Shown: positions 25,601 to 38,448 of the stretch, in pieces
Layout of the letters: every line of letters begins with the position of its first letter
Numbering within the stretch: position 1 is the stretch's first letter
DNA from: Macropodus opercularis
Lineage: Eukaryota > Chordata > Actinopteri > Anabantiformes > Osphronemidae
Length of the DNA stretch: 64,000 bases
Direction of reading: 5' to 3'
NCBI GenBank assembly: GCA_030770545.1
Contig: CM061102.1
Coordinates: 14,066,501 to 14,130,500, forward strand
Translations under genes and position numbers: made by a program
Notes under the pieces: model-generated
What the model saw: the letters and a program-made list of their open reading frames with translations, nothing else
Told to the model about the DNA's origin: nothing
The model's database searches: none

Positions 25601-28600
25601 CTGTTGCAGGACAAAGCTTAACGTTCAATGGATGGGTTTACACCCTCCCCTCCTCATTGTAAAAGGATTAAATAAATCAAGGCTGGATGAGACCTAGCAC
25701 CATGGCACTGCAGCTGTGGCCTTTCAGCTTCAACCAAACAGACACACACAAACACAGCTGGCCCTCATCCAGACACAGGGTACATTCAACAGATTTGAGA
25801 AATGCTGCAGTAACCTGGCTCACCCTTGAAGTTATTTGCATACACCTTAAGCGGCCACAAAAGAACAAAAACTGGAGTGATAGGATTGTTCGCTTTTGAG
25901 AGTATAGTTACAGGCAGATGCCATGTAAAATGAACTACGGGACATTCAATCTGACACTTAATACAACCAGTCTCACAAGATGAATTCTATGGAAAAAAAA
26001 GGATTATAAGTCACAGATGGAAGGGAAATAGAGGATTTGTGACTCAGACCTTTTCTTACAGTTTAGAGCAATTTAAGCAACAGAGAATTTAGACACACAC
26101 ACACATACACAGACACACACACACACAGCCCAACAGCAGGTTGTAGTGCTAATGTGAATAAGTGTGTTAAAGGTCAAAGACAAGAATGTTTATCTGAGAG
26201 GTTCATTAAATGGAAAGGCAAAACCTATAAATTAACTGCAGGAAGCTACAGTAAGCTACACATTTAAAGCTGCTTACACATACACAACCTAGCAGAAGTG
26301 TTAGAGTGACACAGTGACACACACATCACTCTGGGTTGTGAAATTAGTTTAGGTTTAGGGGGAAGGTGGTGCAACACACCAATGAGGCTTTCGTCTACCT
26401 GAACTTAGGTTGTAGTGGTTTAGCGGGTCGGCCACCCATGCACTGTCCTGCATTACACTCTCCATTTCCAAGTCTGCATGCGGCCCGATGGAGAGATGGA
26501 CCAACACACGGATGGATGGATGGATGGATGGGTGGGTGGATGGATGGATGATGGAGACATGAGAGAATCAGCAGAGGGAGAGAAGCACTTCAAGTTAGAG
26601 ACCAGGAGATCTATGTACCCTAGAACTGTGAAGTCAGAAGCAGTGCATACAAACAACATGTTCAACAGTAATGCATAACCAAATATTTGTTGCATTTAAA
26701 AATAAATAAGATTTAAATATGAAAAATCTTAAGATTTCAATTAAAATCTTCAAGATTTTCTTCATTTGTTTATGATGTGCATTTGACAACAAGAAAATAA
26801 TATATTTACATTTTGTAAAGCCTCTTTTATAGTAACTTTCATTGTCGAAGAAAATAAAGGTTGACATCAACTGACATCAGTTGTTTGACTGATGATGCAG
26901 TGTGTAATTCAGTCTTACTGTTCCTAATCTTGTTGCTTTCTGCCTGTTTACTGGTGACTTTGTGTATCTGCTGTGTTAATTCCCAGCTAATGTTAACTCA
27001 ATGGTTTGTAATTCAGATCATTTTCAAGGCAGACTTTAATTTTGAAGCCGTCAAAAAAAAAACAACAAAGTCAGCTCTCCAAAAACCCATGATCAAATGT
27101 GGACTTTCTGTGAATTCTGGGACATGTAATATTAAACAGCAGACACTGGTGTCACTAAATGCACCATCAGAAAATGTTAAGGATTACAGCATAAAACCTC
27201 TATAAAAATGTCATACAAGTGCACAAGTGAGGGTGGGGTGAGTGGATAGGGTGGATGAAGTGTGTATACCAACACGCACAGGGGGGGAAGAGACTCCAAG
27301 AAGCAGGCTGCAGGCCGGGGCAAGGTGAAGCTGAGGTAGAGGAGTCACAGTCAAGTGCAACAAATCAACACATGCTAACATCACAGTACGTCCCTGCGCA
27401 GTGGAGCGTTAAAAGCACACTGAGCCAGCGTAGAGCAAGCAGTGCAGTTCTGACAGATACAGCCATTTTCAGCAGCGCTAAGATTAGTTAATTGTCCTGC
27501 TACAGTACTGGTAGTGAAAGTAAACCAGGATCTGCTCTTTAAGAGTTCTGCTCATATCACTGCTGACAGAGCATCTACAGGCTTTACGGAACCAAAACAG
27601 TACACTTTGCATTACTAGACTTCTAGAAAACCAAACTTCTGAAACATGTGCTAATTACAAAATGAATAATTACAATGGATGCAAAATGTGCAAAAGCCCG
27701 TTTATCTAATTTACCTGACATGCAGAAAAACGCGATCGACAAATAAAGACGCATGCAAAACAGCAAAGCAGGGGAATGGGAAGCCAGATGAAGTCAAACC
27801 TTGGACTGTGGTGGAGTGCGCTGCACATGCACTGCAACAAGTAACTGAGAGTGGGGCTGACATGTCGAAGCATGCGTGCAGAACAGTGGCAGTGAAGCCT
27901 TCTTTTTAAAAAACTGTGGATGTTGTGGGGTTGATTTTTTTTTTTTTTTAAGTGTGTCATCATTTATTCCACAGCCCCGGAGTCTCAGAAGCTTCTCAAT
28001 AGTTAGGAACCCTCTGTTTCGCTTGCCCGCCACAAAGCCGACCAGATGGCTGACAGTGAGTCATACTGAGTTGAGTCAGTGTTTGGACTGTGATATCTGA
28101 TGTGAATTCATGCACGAAAGCATAGGGTATTGATCCAGAGGCCTCACTCGTGGCAACGAATTGTAAACGGCTCGCTAGTAGCGGCTACAGGAAATGAACG
28201 CGCAAAATGTGGGGCCAAAGTTCGCCTTTAGCCAAGGCCTGCACCGCCCTGCCAAATGTTAAGTACTGCCTTTGATTTCAACAGGGTTTTGGTTAAACAT
28301 TATCCTTGACAGTGTCTAGGACTAGAGCGTGCCAAGCAGCTTATCTCTCAACTCTGGGAGGTAATAGATTAGTTCAATTATTTGCATAGTGCTGAATAAA
28401 TAACGTTAAATAATGATTAGCAGGCTATATCACGGGACGACACATTAGAATGTAGAATGACAAGCTCATGACTTGTCGTTTATGGTTATGTTTTGAAATT
28501 CAGCTCTAAAAGGAGTTTGTACGTTTTTGATATACTGTATTGAATTTGGAGTATCAGGGAGCTGACTATTGTTTAGATATTAATATATATATATACAGTC

Positions 28601-31600
28601 AAGCCTGAAATTATTTATACCCCTGGCAAATTCTGACTTAAAGTTACTTTTATTCAACCAGTTTTGTCTTGACTAAAAATGACACAGGAGTCTCCCAGAA
28701 GATAATGAGACGATGTACAAGAGGCATCATTGTGGAAAACATCATCACTCATCTTTTATTTACATTTAAACAAAAAGTGGCAAATCAGAATTTGTCGGGG
28801 TATGAATAATATCAGGCTTGGCTGTATATTTAAAAACATAACACAACCTACATCATCCATCGCAGACAAACATACTAGGCATTACTTCCTTCAAAACACT
28901 AAAAGGTTGGAGAAGAACAAGAGTACCTGGTTTTGGCACCGAGTTGGTCATGGAATGTGGCACTTTATCATTTATGAGCTCCACACACTCACTGGGAAAG
29001 AAGCCAACCTGGATAAGAGTATAGCAGGAGAAGGAGTGAGAAAATGCTGAGAAACAGGCAACACAGTATCTCCACTGAGGTGTGGATGTCAGGTTAGATT
29101 AGTAAATCTGGTTAGAAACACTGAGAGAGAAAACCTTTTTAATTCCTCTCTAAGATGAGATGAATTAGCGACTGGACCTTTTCGCCTACACACCCCACAT
29201 TGCGTGTGTGTGGATAAACAACGGCCTCTCCGTGTGACAGTGTGTTCAGAAGGAGACAAGCTGGAAGGCCAGAGGAGGGCAGAAGTCCGTAGCCACTGGC
29301 TTGTTTGAAATAGAGCTTCTCAGGAAATGACTGCTGGCAGCCACCCTGCCGGCGAGCTTGGATGGCAACATCTACATCTGGGCACCGAGCCAAAACACAG
29401 AAGTGTGTTCGTGTGTGTGTGTGTGTTTGGGGGGTGTGGGCTCTCTTGAATAAAATCTAGAAATACAAGTTAAACATCTGTCAGTGTTGACATGCAATAA
29501 CGTAAAAGTCTGATCATTTTGAATTTTGCCGTTGAAGTCTCACATGTAGCTGATGATTATCAGCTTACTGACAGGATTGGCCTGAGTTTCTCAAACTATG
29601 TCTATTTAGTATTTCAGTGCTGTCTTCTTAGACTATTACCATGTTGAGCTGCGAGGGAAGTTCCATCTGGGTTTGATCAGTAATAATTTTGTGAAATATT
29701 CTCTTGATTTGTCTTCAGGCTTCAACTATGACGTGTATTTCGCACTGGTCAGTCACTGTCACTTCTATAACAGTTCAAATAAACATTCTTTAAAGCAAAA
29801 AATGTCCAGTCTCTCACTGCAAATTGTGTATAGCTTTTTTATTTTTAATTCACATGTTCTCATTCTTGTTATCTTGTTATATTCATATATTCCTTTGTAT
29901 ATTAAGGTGGTATATCACACCCTTGCTAAATGCAAACATCACTCTAGGTTGTCAATCAATAATCTTTCATTCATCTTAGAGGCTCCATCTACAGGAACGA
30001 TCTATGCTTTGTTAATGTTTTCCGTTTAGCAAAATCTAGCTCGGGGTGTTTTCAATGTATTTATTTGCGTATAGTTCATGCATCTGTGAGCTAAACCCCA
30101 ACTCTGAGCATTTTCGATTCTTAGTCTACATAATGCTGAGAACTGAAACTGGGAGAACCTGGGTGGATTGTTGCGAGTGCAGAAAGATACAACTTTGAGC
30201 GAGTTTGTAGGAATACGAGTCGGAAACCTTGTAATCTGCTCAGAAGCTTGACATGAAAGAGGATTTATATGGTGCTTTGTCTTCCAGCAAATCTTGAGCA
30301 TACGAGACATAGCACGCTCTTCTTGTCCTTAAAATACCTCAAGTACACCAGAAGAAAACTGGAGACAAACGTGTGTTTTTGATGTGTACCTGAAAACCAT
30401 GCTTGCCCCTCCACCATGTGGTGTCTTCTTTAGGAGGCATGTCAATCACTGACACAATGTCCCCGACCTGCAGTTGGCAACAAAGGGACATACAATTCAC
30501 AGATTTGCCTCTGTCAACAGGAGCTAAACAGGAACTTTCAACATTCAACTGCTGAGTTTGCACACAGGCAAGATTAGCATTGGAAATGCAGCATCATTTC
30601 ATTACTAAATTTCGTTTCTGAATTTAGCTTCATGAATAAGAATAAGAATTCTGTGTGAGTGTGTTGATGCTGTCACCTCGAAGGACAACTCGTCCGACGC
30701 CTGGGCGTTGTAGCGCTTGATGACGTGGGCCGCAGCAATAGCTGGCACGTTGATGGACGACTCTTCATGGACCAACAGATGATTCCCCTTATTGTCAACC
30801 TAAGACAGACACACACACACACCACGTTGAGCTGTTCACATGTCATCACATGCACCCAGAGCTTCATGACTATTACAGTCGTCACTTTCTGTGAAATCTG
30901 TGTTTGTCATTAAAATGGCACAGGAATGTGATCACATTAAAAAAACACGTGCCCAATGGAGAACCAGTATTCTATTTTTTGTTCTCCTATGGAAAGTACA
31001 TTTCAAGTTCAAGTATGTTTGCAAAAGCAACTAACACCACAAAGGATATAGTCTACAAACACAGCTCTACAGTACAGTGTTATTATATTTATGTTCTGCT
31101 GATCTACTGATCTTCCCTGATCAGTGTGCAGTGCTCTCTGGTGCATTTATTAGCTGACAAGGACTCTGATATTACTTTTTAAATTCAGGTGGATGTAACA
31201 TGCAATGTGTTTTTGAGGTTTTTGTTCCTTTCCCTGAAGTGTATATCAGTGAATCAAGCAGCTGTTTTCTTAACTGGAAAACATCACTTAAGAAAATACT
31301 TAATTTTGCACTTTTGCACATAATGGTTAGGTTTTCCTTCTTTTTTCACCTTACTTAATTTATTTTGGACCAATTTATTAGTCAAAAACACATTTGTAGC
31401 ACTTTCGCGAACAAGGCCTTACCTCCATCCATGTGAGGGCAGGACCACAGTTGATCTTGTTGTCAGCAATGGCTGAGAGCCGGGAAAGGTAAGCCAACAA
31501 CATCTGGGAAACTGACTATCATGAAACAAAACACACATAAACCTGTTTATTATTATTTTACTGACAGACAGGTACCACAGTCACCCACCCCAAATGTATC

Positions 31601-31857
31601 AACCATTAAATTAAGACATGTTCCGTGTAAATTATTAGTACCTGTACACCAGTAATTCAGATTTTTTTGTGTTTATTCAGGGACAAAAGGAGATAATTAG
31701 ACTGGTGACCACTTAAAAAGAGATGGCATTTGCAGCTATGGCTTTACATTACAGAAGAAGATATGAAAGGATGTCTGTTCAGCTTTAAAGCTTTGCAATC
31801 TAGACATTGTGAAAAGGGGTGAAGAAATAGAGTCAAATCCAAAACCCAAACCTAAAC

Positions 31858-31898
<41 letters not shown>

Positions 31899-34800
31899 GT
31901 GTGTGTGGGGGTGTGTGGGGTGTGTGTGTGTGTGTGTGTCTGTTGTTTGTGTTTAACCTCGGGCTGATCAGTTAGACTGTCCAATCGAGGCAGCTCGGGC
32001 AGCTGGGAGAAGCGTCGGTCATAAATGCAGAGGTGAAGGTGCTTATCCAGGACACGAAAATCCTCATAGCTCCGCTTTACAATCCAGCTGCGACCCTACA
32101 TATATAATATAATAACATAAGTTTACTAAACTAGACGGTTGTGTTTACTATCTGAGAATGGAGTAAATTAGTATTACATACATTTTATTATTACTGTGAA
32201 ACTGGAAATGTCTTTATAAACAGAACATCAATAGCTTCCTCTGCCCGTGTTGCCAAAAGTGAAAAACAAGAGTAATTTATTGTTTTCTTTTTCCTTTCAT
32301 GGAATTATAAAGATCTTCAACCTGAAAACATCACAGGAAGAAACTAGTGGTGGAAAAATTCTTCTCTTTGATTTGGCCTAGAAAGATCTGTCTGTACTGG
32401 GGCCAGAGCCTGCGCGACTGGGACTGTGGTGCACCGCTCAGCCAGATTCTACTGCTGCTTGAAACGTACTAGTGGAAGAGACACTTCTGGGAGAACGCCG
32501 TGGTCTCAGGGAACTCTTTATGTGCTCCTGTCCCACTTTCTGATCACGTTTCCAGTTACCCGCATTTTTCCGGGGATGTGAAACTGAACCAGTCTCCCTG
32601 TGCTGTGCTAAAGCTCTAAACTTCTTTTCAGACAGGTTGTGCAGTTTTAGAAGTTGGAATTCCAACAGCACAGTCAAATACTGTAGTTGTGCTGCATCGC
32701 CAAAGCCGGACAAATAGAATATGATCTGCAGTATATATAGAGGTTCATGAGACTAGAATTACAACTATTACTAAAGGAAGCAAGGGCAAAGCTTCTTAGC
32801 AGCTGTGTACAAAGCTCTGCCCATACATTCTTGCCAAACTTTCATATGATTCAACAATAAATTATTTTGATATCCGTTCGATAAAACTTCTTAAAAAAAC
32901 ACTTGACAAAATGATGAAGCGCATTTTGTATATTTCAACATAAGACCTGACGAAGTGACGAAGCAGTGCCAAATGAAGTTACCACTCCATGAAGTCTCTG
33001 TCTACTAGGGATGCTACCACCAATATCCACGATTAATAATTCAGTGTTCCAATAATGGATTGGGTGGCTAGGCCTCTGTTTCATTTCTGTACAAACAGAC
33101 TTTCTTACCTGGCAGTAAATATGAACCAAGTAAACAAGCTCCTTAGACTCGTAGCCATTCCGGGTCACTTCGCACTGTTCGTCCCCAAGGGACAACTGAA
33201 AGACACAAAGAAAGAGGGGGGTAGAAGGATTAGAAATGGATGTTACAAAACAAGAAATACACATTTTATTATTACGGAACAATAACAGGAAGAGAACTGT
33301 CAAACTTCTGCGTCTGCATCATATAAAACTCAGAAAGTGACTGAATTCTGTTCATGTTTCCATATTTGACAGACAGGCAGGGAATGGGAATCAAGTAACA
33401 GGAGCTTTTGCTTTGATTAATGATTTCAAGACTCACTTACTCTCAATCAATATAATTTCCTGTCTCCTGTGCCCTGGACTTGACATAGACCAGTTAGGAC
33501 TCCTTTACTGACATACAGGCACCACAATCACCCACTACTAATGCACTGACCATTAAATAAAGACGTGTTCTGTGTAAAGTATAGTGCCTCCTTTTTTGTG
33601 TTTATACAGGGAAAAAAGTGGATGATAAGGCTGGTGACCACTTAAAAAAATGACATGTCATTTGCATGTACGGGTTTCAGTCATTGTGTATGCATTGATC
33701 TTTATTATTTGATTGTTTGGTCTTTCCCAACATGTTTTAATTGTTATTGGTCCTCTCTGGCTTGACTTTTTAGTAAGATCTTCAAATGTTTGTATTTGAA
33801 ACTTCCCTTGTAGTGTATCTACTCAACCTTTGCTTCCTGAAAGGGCAGTGATATTTACTTCTTGTTTGATTGTACTACTTTATTTATTTCTCCATATTGA
33901 AGAATTCATTAGTGAAACACTTAATTATTTTTCATTAAACCTATAGGTTCTGTGCAAAAGCTGCTTCTGAGTGTTTCGGTCCAACCTAATTAGTTTGTCT
34001 CCTCACCTTTAACTGAGTGGTTGGCTCATATTTTCAAGCACTGTGTAATGTATTGCGTTTTCAAAGCAACCCTAGTTGGCGTCTACACATTCTTTAATTC
34101 TCAGTCATCTCTCTTCTAGGTTTGCCCTGATGAAGCTTCAAAAAACAAAAACACTTTCATATGTTTTTGTTTGATTCTGATGCAAATAGAACCGAAAAGG
34201 GAAAGCTTCATCAGGCTTCCCTTTTGAATCAACAAGCACAAACGGAGGGCATTTAAATGCACTGTGAAGGTTCACTTAACAGGTATTGTCTAAGCAATTT
34301 CATGGTGACGGTGAGCAGGGAAAAACACATGAAAGTGCTTTTGTTCCCATTAAAGTGGGCTTTCTTTAAAAAGTTGTTAATGGCAGGGCAGCGATAAATA
34401 GAGCCTTCTCTGAACAACAGCCTGATTTTGTAGCGGTGTCTCTGAATAGACACACAAACTAGCACGGCAGCAAATGACCTAATTACTTTTCTCTTGTTTG
34501 GAAACTGCGCCGTGCGAAACTACAAAAACAACAACATTACATGCAGGAGTAAGGAAAATGATTCTTCCACTTTCCCTGCAAAGCTTTGAGTTTGACTGCA
34601 CAGTATAAATATACAGTACATTAGAAAAACGGACAGCGGCCCAGTGGCCAAATGTGCCTCGAGAGACCAGAGTAATTGTTTGACTTGACTGCAAACCACT
34701 GCTCTGGCAAATACATCGTGTGGGGGCAACGGCCAGAGCAATGCTGTTTTAATAGACATTGTACGTAGGTATTTGAATTCTGCATTTAACATGCAATAAT

Positions 34801-37800
34801 CAATTATACCCATTCTGTCTTATGTAATTAATACAACCACAAATTAAACATGATATCCTGAAAGTTAGATATTTCTCATCTAGAAGTTTGATATCTATCT
34901 CTAGAAGAGCTATCACAGCCATTGTGGAGATGCTCCGGTGAACCATGTTCTGGGACCGTTCAAAGCATTTAGGGACAGTACAGAGTGCAGGTAAGCTTGT
35001 GTTTTGAAAGGCCCGACGTTCCTAAAAACAATTCAGAAACTGAAGTCTGACTTGAACTGTGTTAATTGTATTAAATCACTGTGAATACATACAGTCTTTT
35101 AAATCCTTTTTCAAAATGAATGTGTGCTATAAAGGTCCTGCTGTGACTGAAAGCCTGGGTCATCATTCTGGACTCCTACAGCATAGAGCATTTACCTCTG
35201 TAGAGATGACACAAACACATGTAAGGTCACGTATCATCTGATGTTGCCTTACAGCATTGTGTTTTGATTTTATAAGTTCGTTTCTGACCAGTAAAAACAG
35301 AACAAGATGTCTCGTGTTTGCGCCATTCACTTTAACATTGACACAAAGTTAAAAGAGTTAAAAAAATAAATTAATTCCAAGAGTCGTAAGTTCTTTCTGC
35401 TGTGCAGTATTTTGGCATCTAATGAGTACTCCAACCCGACCCTCCTGGGTCGTATTTCGGTCGTCTCACTGGTGCATAAAACAACAAAGCTCAACCAAGG
35501 CAGCCGCTTGCATTGTTTTAATGTAGTCTGCGTGAATGCATATGGGAAGAAAGTACACAGTAAACCACTTTGGTAAAGGGAAAATGCAGTAAGATGGAAG
35601 CTAAATGCCAAAATATTAGTTAATGAAAATTATTTTAAATGAAACTTGAATAATCTACATGTACTAAAATTCAAAATGTACAAAATAAGTGCCAAGATTC
35701 ACGTGTATAATCATATAACATTAGCAAGGCACCTCAATTGTCTTCTTTAAACCCACTGACAGAGCTCAATCAGGACTTTTACCAAAAACACAAGCCAGCA
35801 GGGATTGTACAGTATTTGTACTACAGGCCAGCACTAAGCACATGTTTTAATCTATTCTATAGTTAGTACTTGTGGAAAAATAATCTAATGTGGGCTAAAG
35901 GACTGTAAAAGAAGTACACTGACCAGATTCACCATTTCAGCAAGTGCTTCTGCTTTTAGCCAACAGTTTATCCAAATTACAACTTAGAACAAGATCCAGA
36001 GGCTGTTTTCTGCAGTGCGTGCAACATGCCACATTGTAATTTAATTTCAGTCCAAGCTGCACTGCGCTTGCATACACTGGCAGCCATGAGAACATAAACA
36101 GCAAAGGCAAGAAAGGACACCTGAAATACAGAATGTAGACGGTCTGTACGAAACAGCATGTTCATACAATTATAAGCAGAAATATCATCCATGATCAATT
36201 TTTTTCAAAACAAAAGCTCAGAGACAGAGGCGAACTGTCTTAACTAATGTTTCTCCAGGAAACACTTCAATGACCATATTTTAAACAAAAAGTAATTCCT
36301 GCAGGCACACAAAGACAAAGAGGCAACTGCACAGAGGCAAAAAAATGAAAGAATATCTTACTGTAGTTGGAAAACAAATGTTGTACTCACAGCAGGTTAT
36401 TACTGGGTTTCCCTTGCTCCTTTGTTTTAGCGTCTACACTTCCCTTAATCTCATGTTGTGGAGCTTCATTCTCAAAGTTTGCCTTTCCTCCACACTCCAC
36501 CTGTCCCCAGTTTCTATTTTGTTATGCAAGCGTGCATTTCCTGCTTGAGAATCTGTATCCCATCTTGTAGAGTCCAGAACACAATTCTCCTTGGCTTGAC
36601 ATAGATGTCAGCTCTGCACTTTTTCCCCCCAGTGCACTGTACAGATCTTCCACTGTGGGATTCAGAGACAGGGTAAAGGCAACAATACCATAAAATGCAG
36701 CAGTGTAGGAGGATGAGAGCTGGAGATGGTTTATGGGACTATTCAATAGGACAGCTTTCACTTCCTCCATTTTGCAATTACTGCCATCCTTTTCCATTGT
36801 GGCGTCCCATCCTGATTTTCTGGCTTTTTTCTTTGATGGCTACGACTAAACAGAACTTTGACACCTATTCAAATTGGCTGAAGGCGAGACAAAGGCAAAA
36901 GATCCAGATCAAACAAAAACAAAAAAATAATTTGTCCCTCCACCTCATGCTATTCTCTCCCGTTTCCCTGCTCTCCCTTGTCTGACATGCCGACTCACCC
37001 CTCCCCCTTCTTGTCTCCTCCTCTCACACTCTCTGGTTGGTACGTTCCCAGGACAAAGAGCATGCGTGCATGCGTGGAGAGATGGAGAAGGGGGGGAGAG
37101 GGAGAGAGAGAGAGGATAAGAAGAAGGCAAGAGGTAGCCAAGAAGAAAAACAAAAGAGGACACTCAGTCATTTTCTCTCCTTCCACATGTGGGGAAATGC
37201 ACTGTTCTTGCAGCCAGCCAATAAGCAGAGAGCTTTAAAGTGCCAATGCATTGTGACCAAAGCCTGCACTTCGGTAATAAATAACCATTTGAATATGGTA
37301 CTGTCTACCGCGCTTGCAAAAGAGCTATAGACTCACCAAAAACTCAAGCTCTATTCTGTTAAACATATTGTTCTCAGGTTGCAGCCAAACACCTAAAAAA
37401 GGAAAAAAAATAAATAAAAAGAAAAGACTAGGTTGCATCAGCTGTGATGACTTCAGATGTGCCATTCGCACATGAGATGAATTAAGGAACGATTGCTGGA
37501 AAGGACAGCAATCCAAGTCGGTAGGCTGCTGTTCTCACTTAGCTGAGTAGTTTGTTTAGAGCATTAGACCACTCTCTGATATACACTTAGTAGGGCCTAT
37601 AACAATCAAACAATAATCCAATGATGACCCGGTTCAGTTCTGGTCTCTGATGTCGTGAGTGATTAACCACATGTAATAACATGCAGAGAGGTCAAATGCT
37701 GTCCAGGAAATGCAAAAAAAATGCAAAGTTCCAGGAACAGTAAGCCATTAAATGCCCTTCTTGTTGTTTTTGACTTTGTTTTGTTTTCAACTTAAATAAA

Positions 37801-38411
37801 AATGCACCAGAAACAAAAAAAAGGACCGATCATGAAAAAAAGGTGTCACTTTGATCCATAGTCATGGATGCACCAACATGCCACCTTAAATAACTTAATG
37901 ACTTTTGCAACCATTATACTACCCCTTGAGAAACACAAAAGGTGCAGACATGACAAAGGCTGCTCAGGGTTGGTTGGCACAACAAAACAAAAATAATCCC
38001 AATTTTTGCAATTCATGTCCCAATTTTGATTCAGTCTATTATGGAAGCAGCCCTAAACAGACTTTTACAGTAAGTAAAGCCATGGGATGAAAATTCAAAT
38101 AATGACACATTTCCTGTGACACTATCATCACACTGTAGTATTTCAAAATACTAAATACTAAAATACTACTATAGATAATAACCAGGTGGCTTTGACTGAA
38201 GGGTAGCCTGCAAGGCTCTGCTGCTGAATTTCACAGCTGAAGGAGGAAGTGTGAAGTAAAATGATTCCGACAGATATAGAAACGGATCAGACAGATGACA
38301 TCAGATGAGATGGGAATAAAACAGAGACAGACAGAGATGATGGTGAGACCAGGTGTTAAACGGATTTAATTATATCAAAGACTTTATTATCCTAGTGTGT
38401 ATGCAATTACA

Positions 38412-38448
<37 letters not shown>

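Larger units (their letters stand above)
19916..28926 (-). other. arhgap32 intron 11 (9.0 kb)
   Basis: Contains a CpG-rich alternative promoter and first exon (23575-23830), a second CpG-enriched patch (about 21500-21730), (CA)n at 21235-21255, G15 at 22281-22295, a CA-rich tract at 26092-26127, a GGAT repeat (26510-26551), a T15 run (27935-27949) and a Tc1-type MITE (28594-28826). No other coding sequence is supported. Confidence 0.6.
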
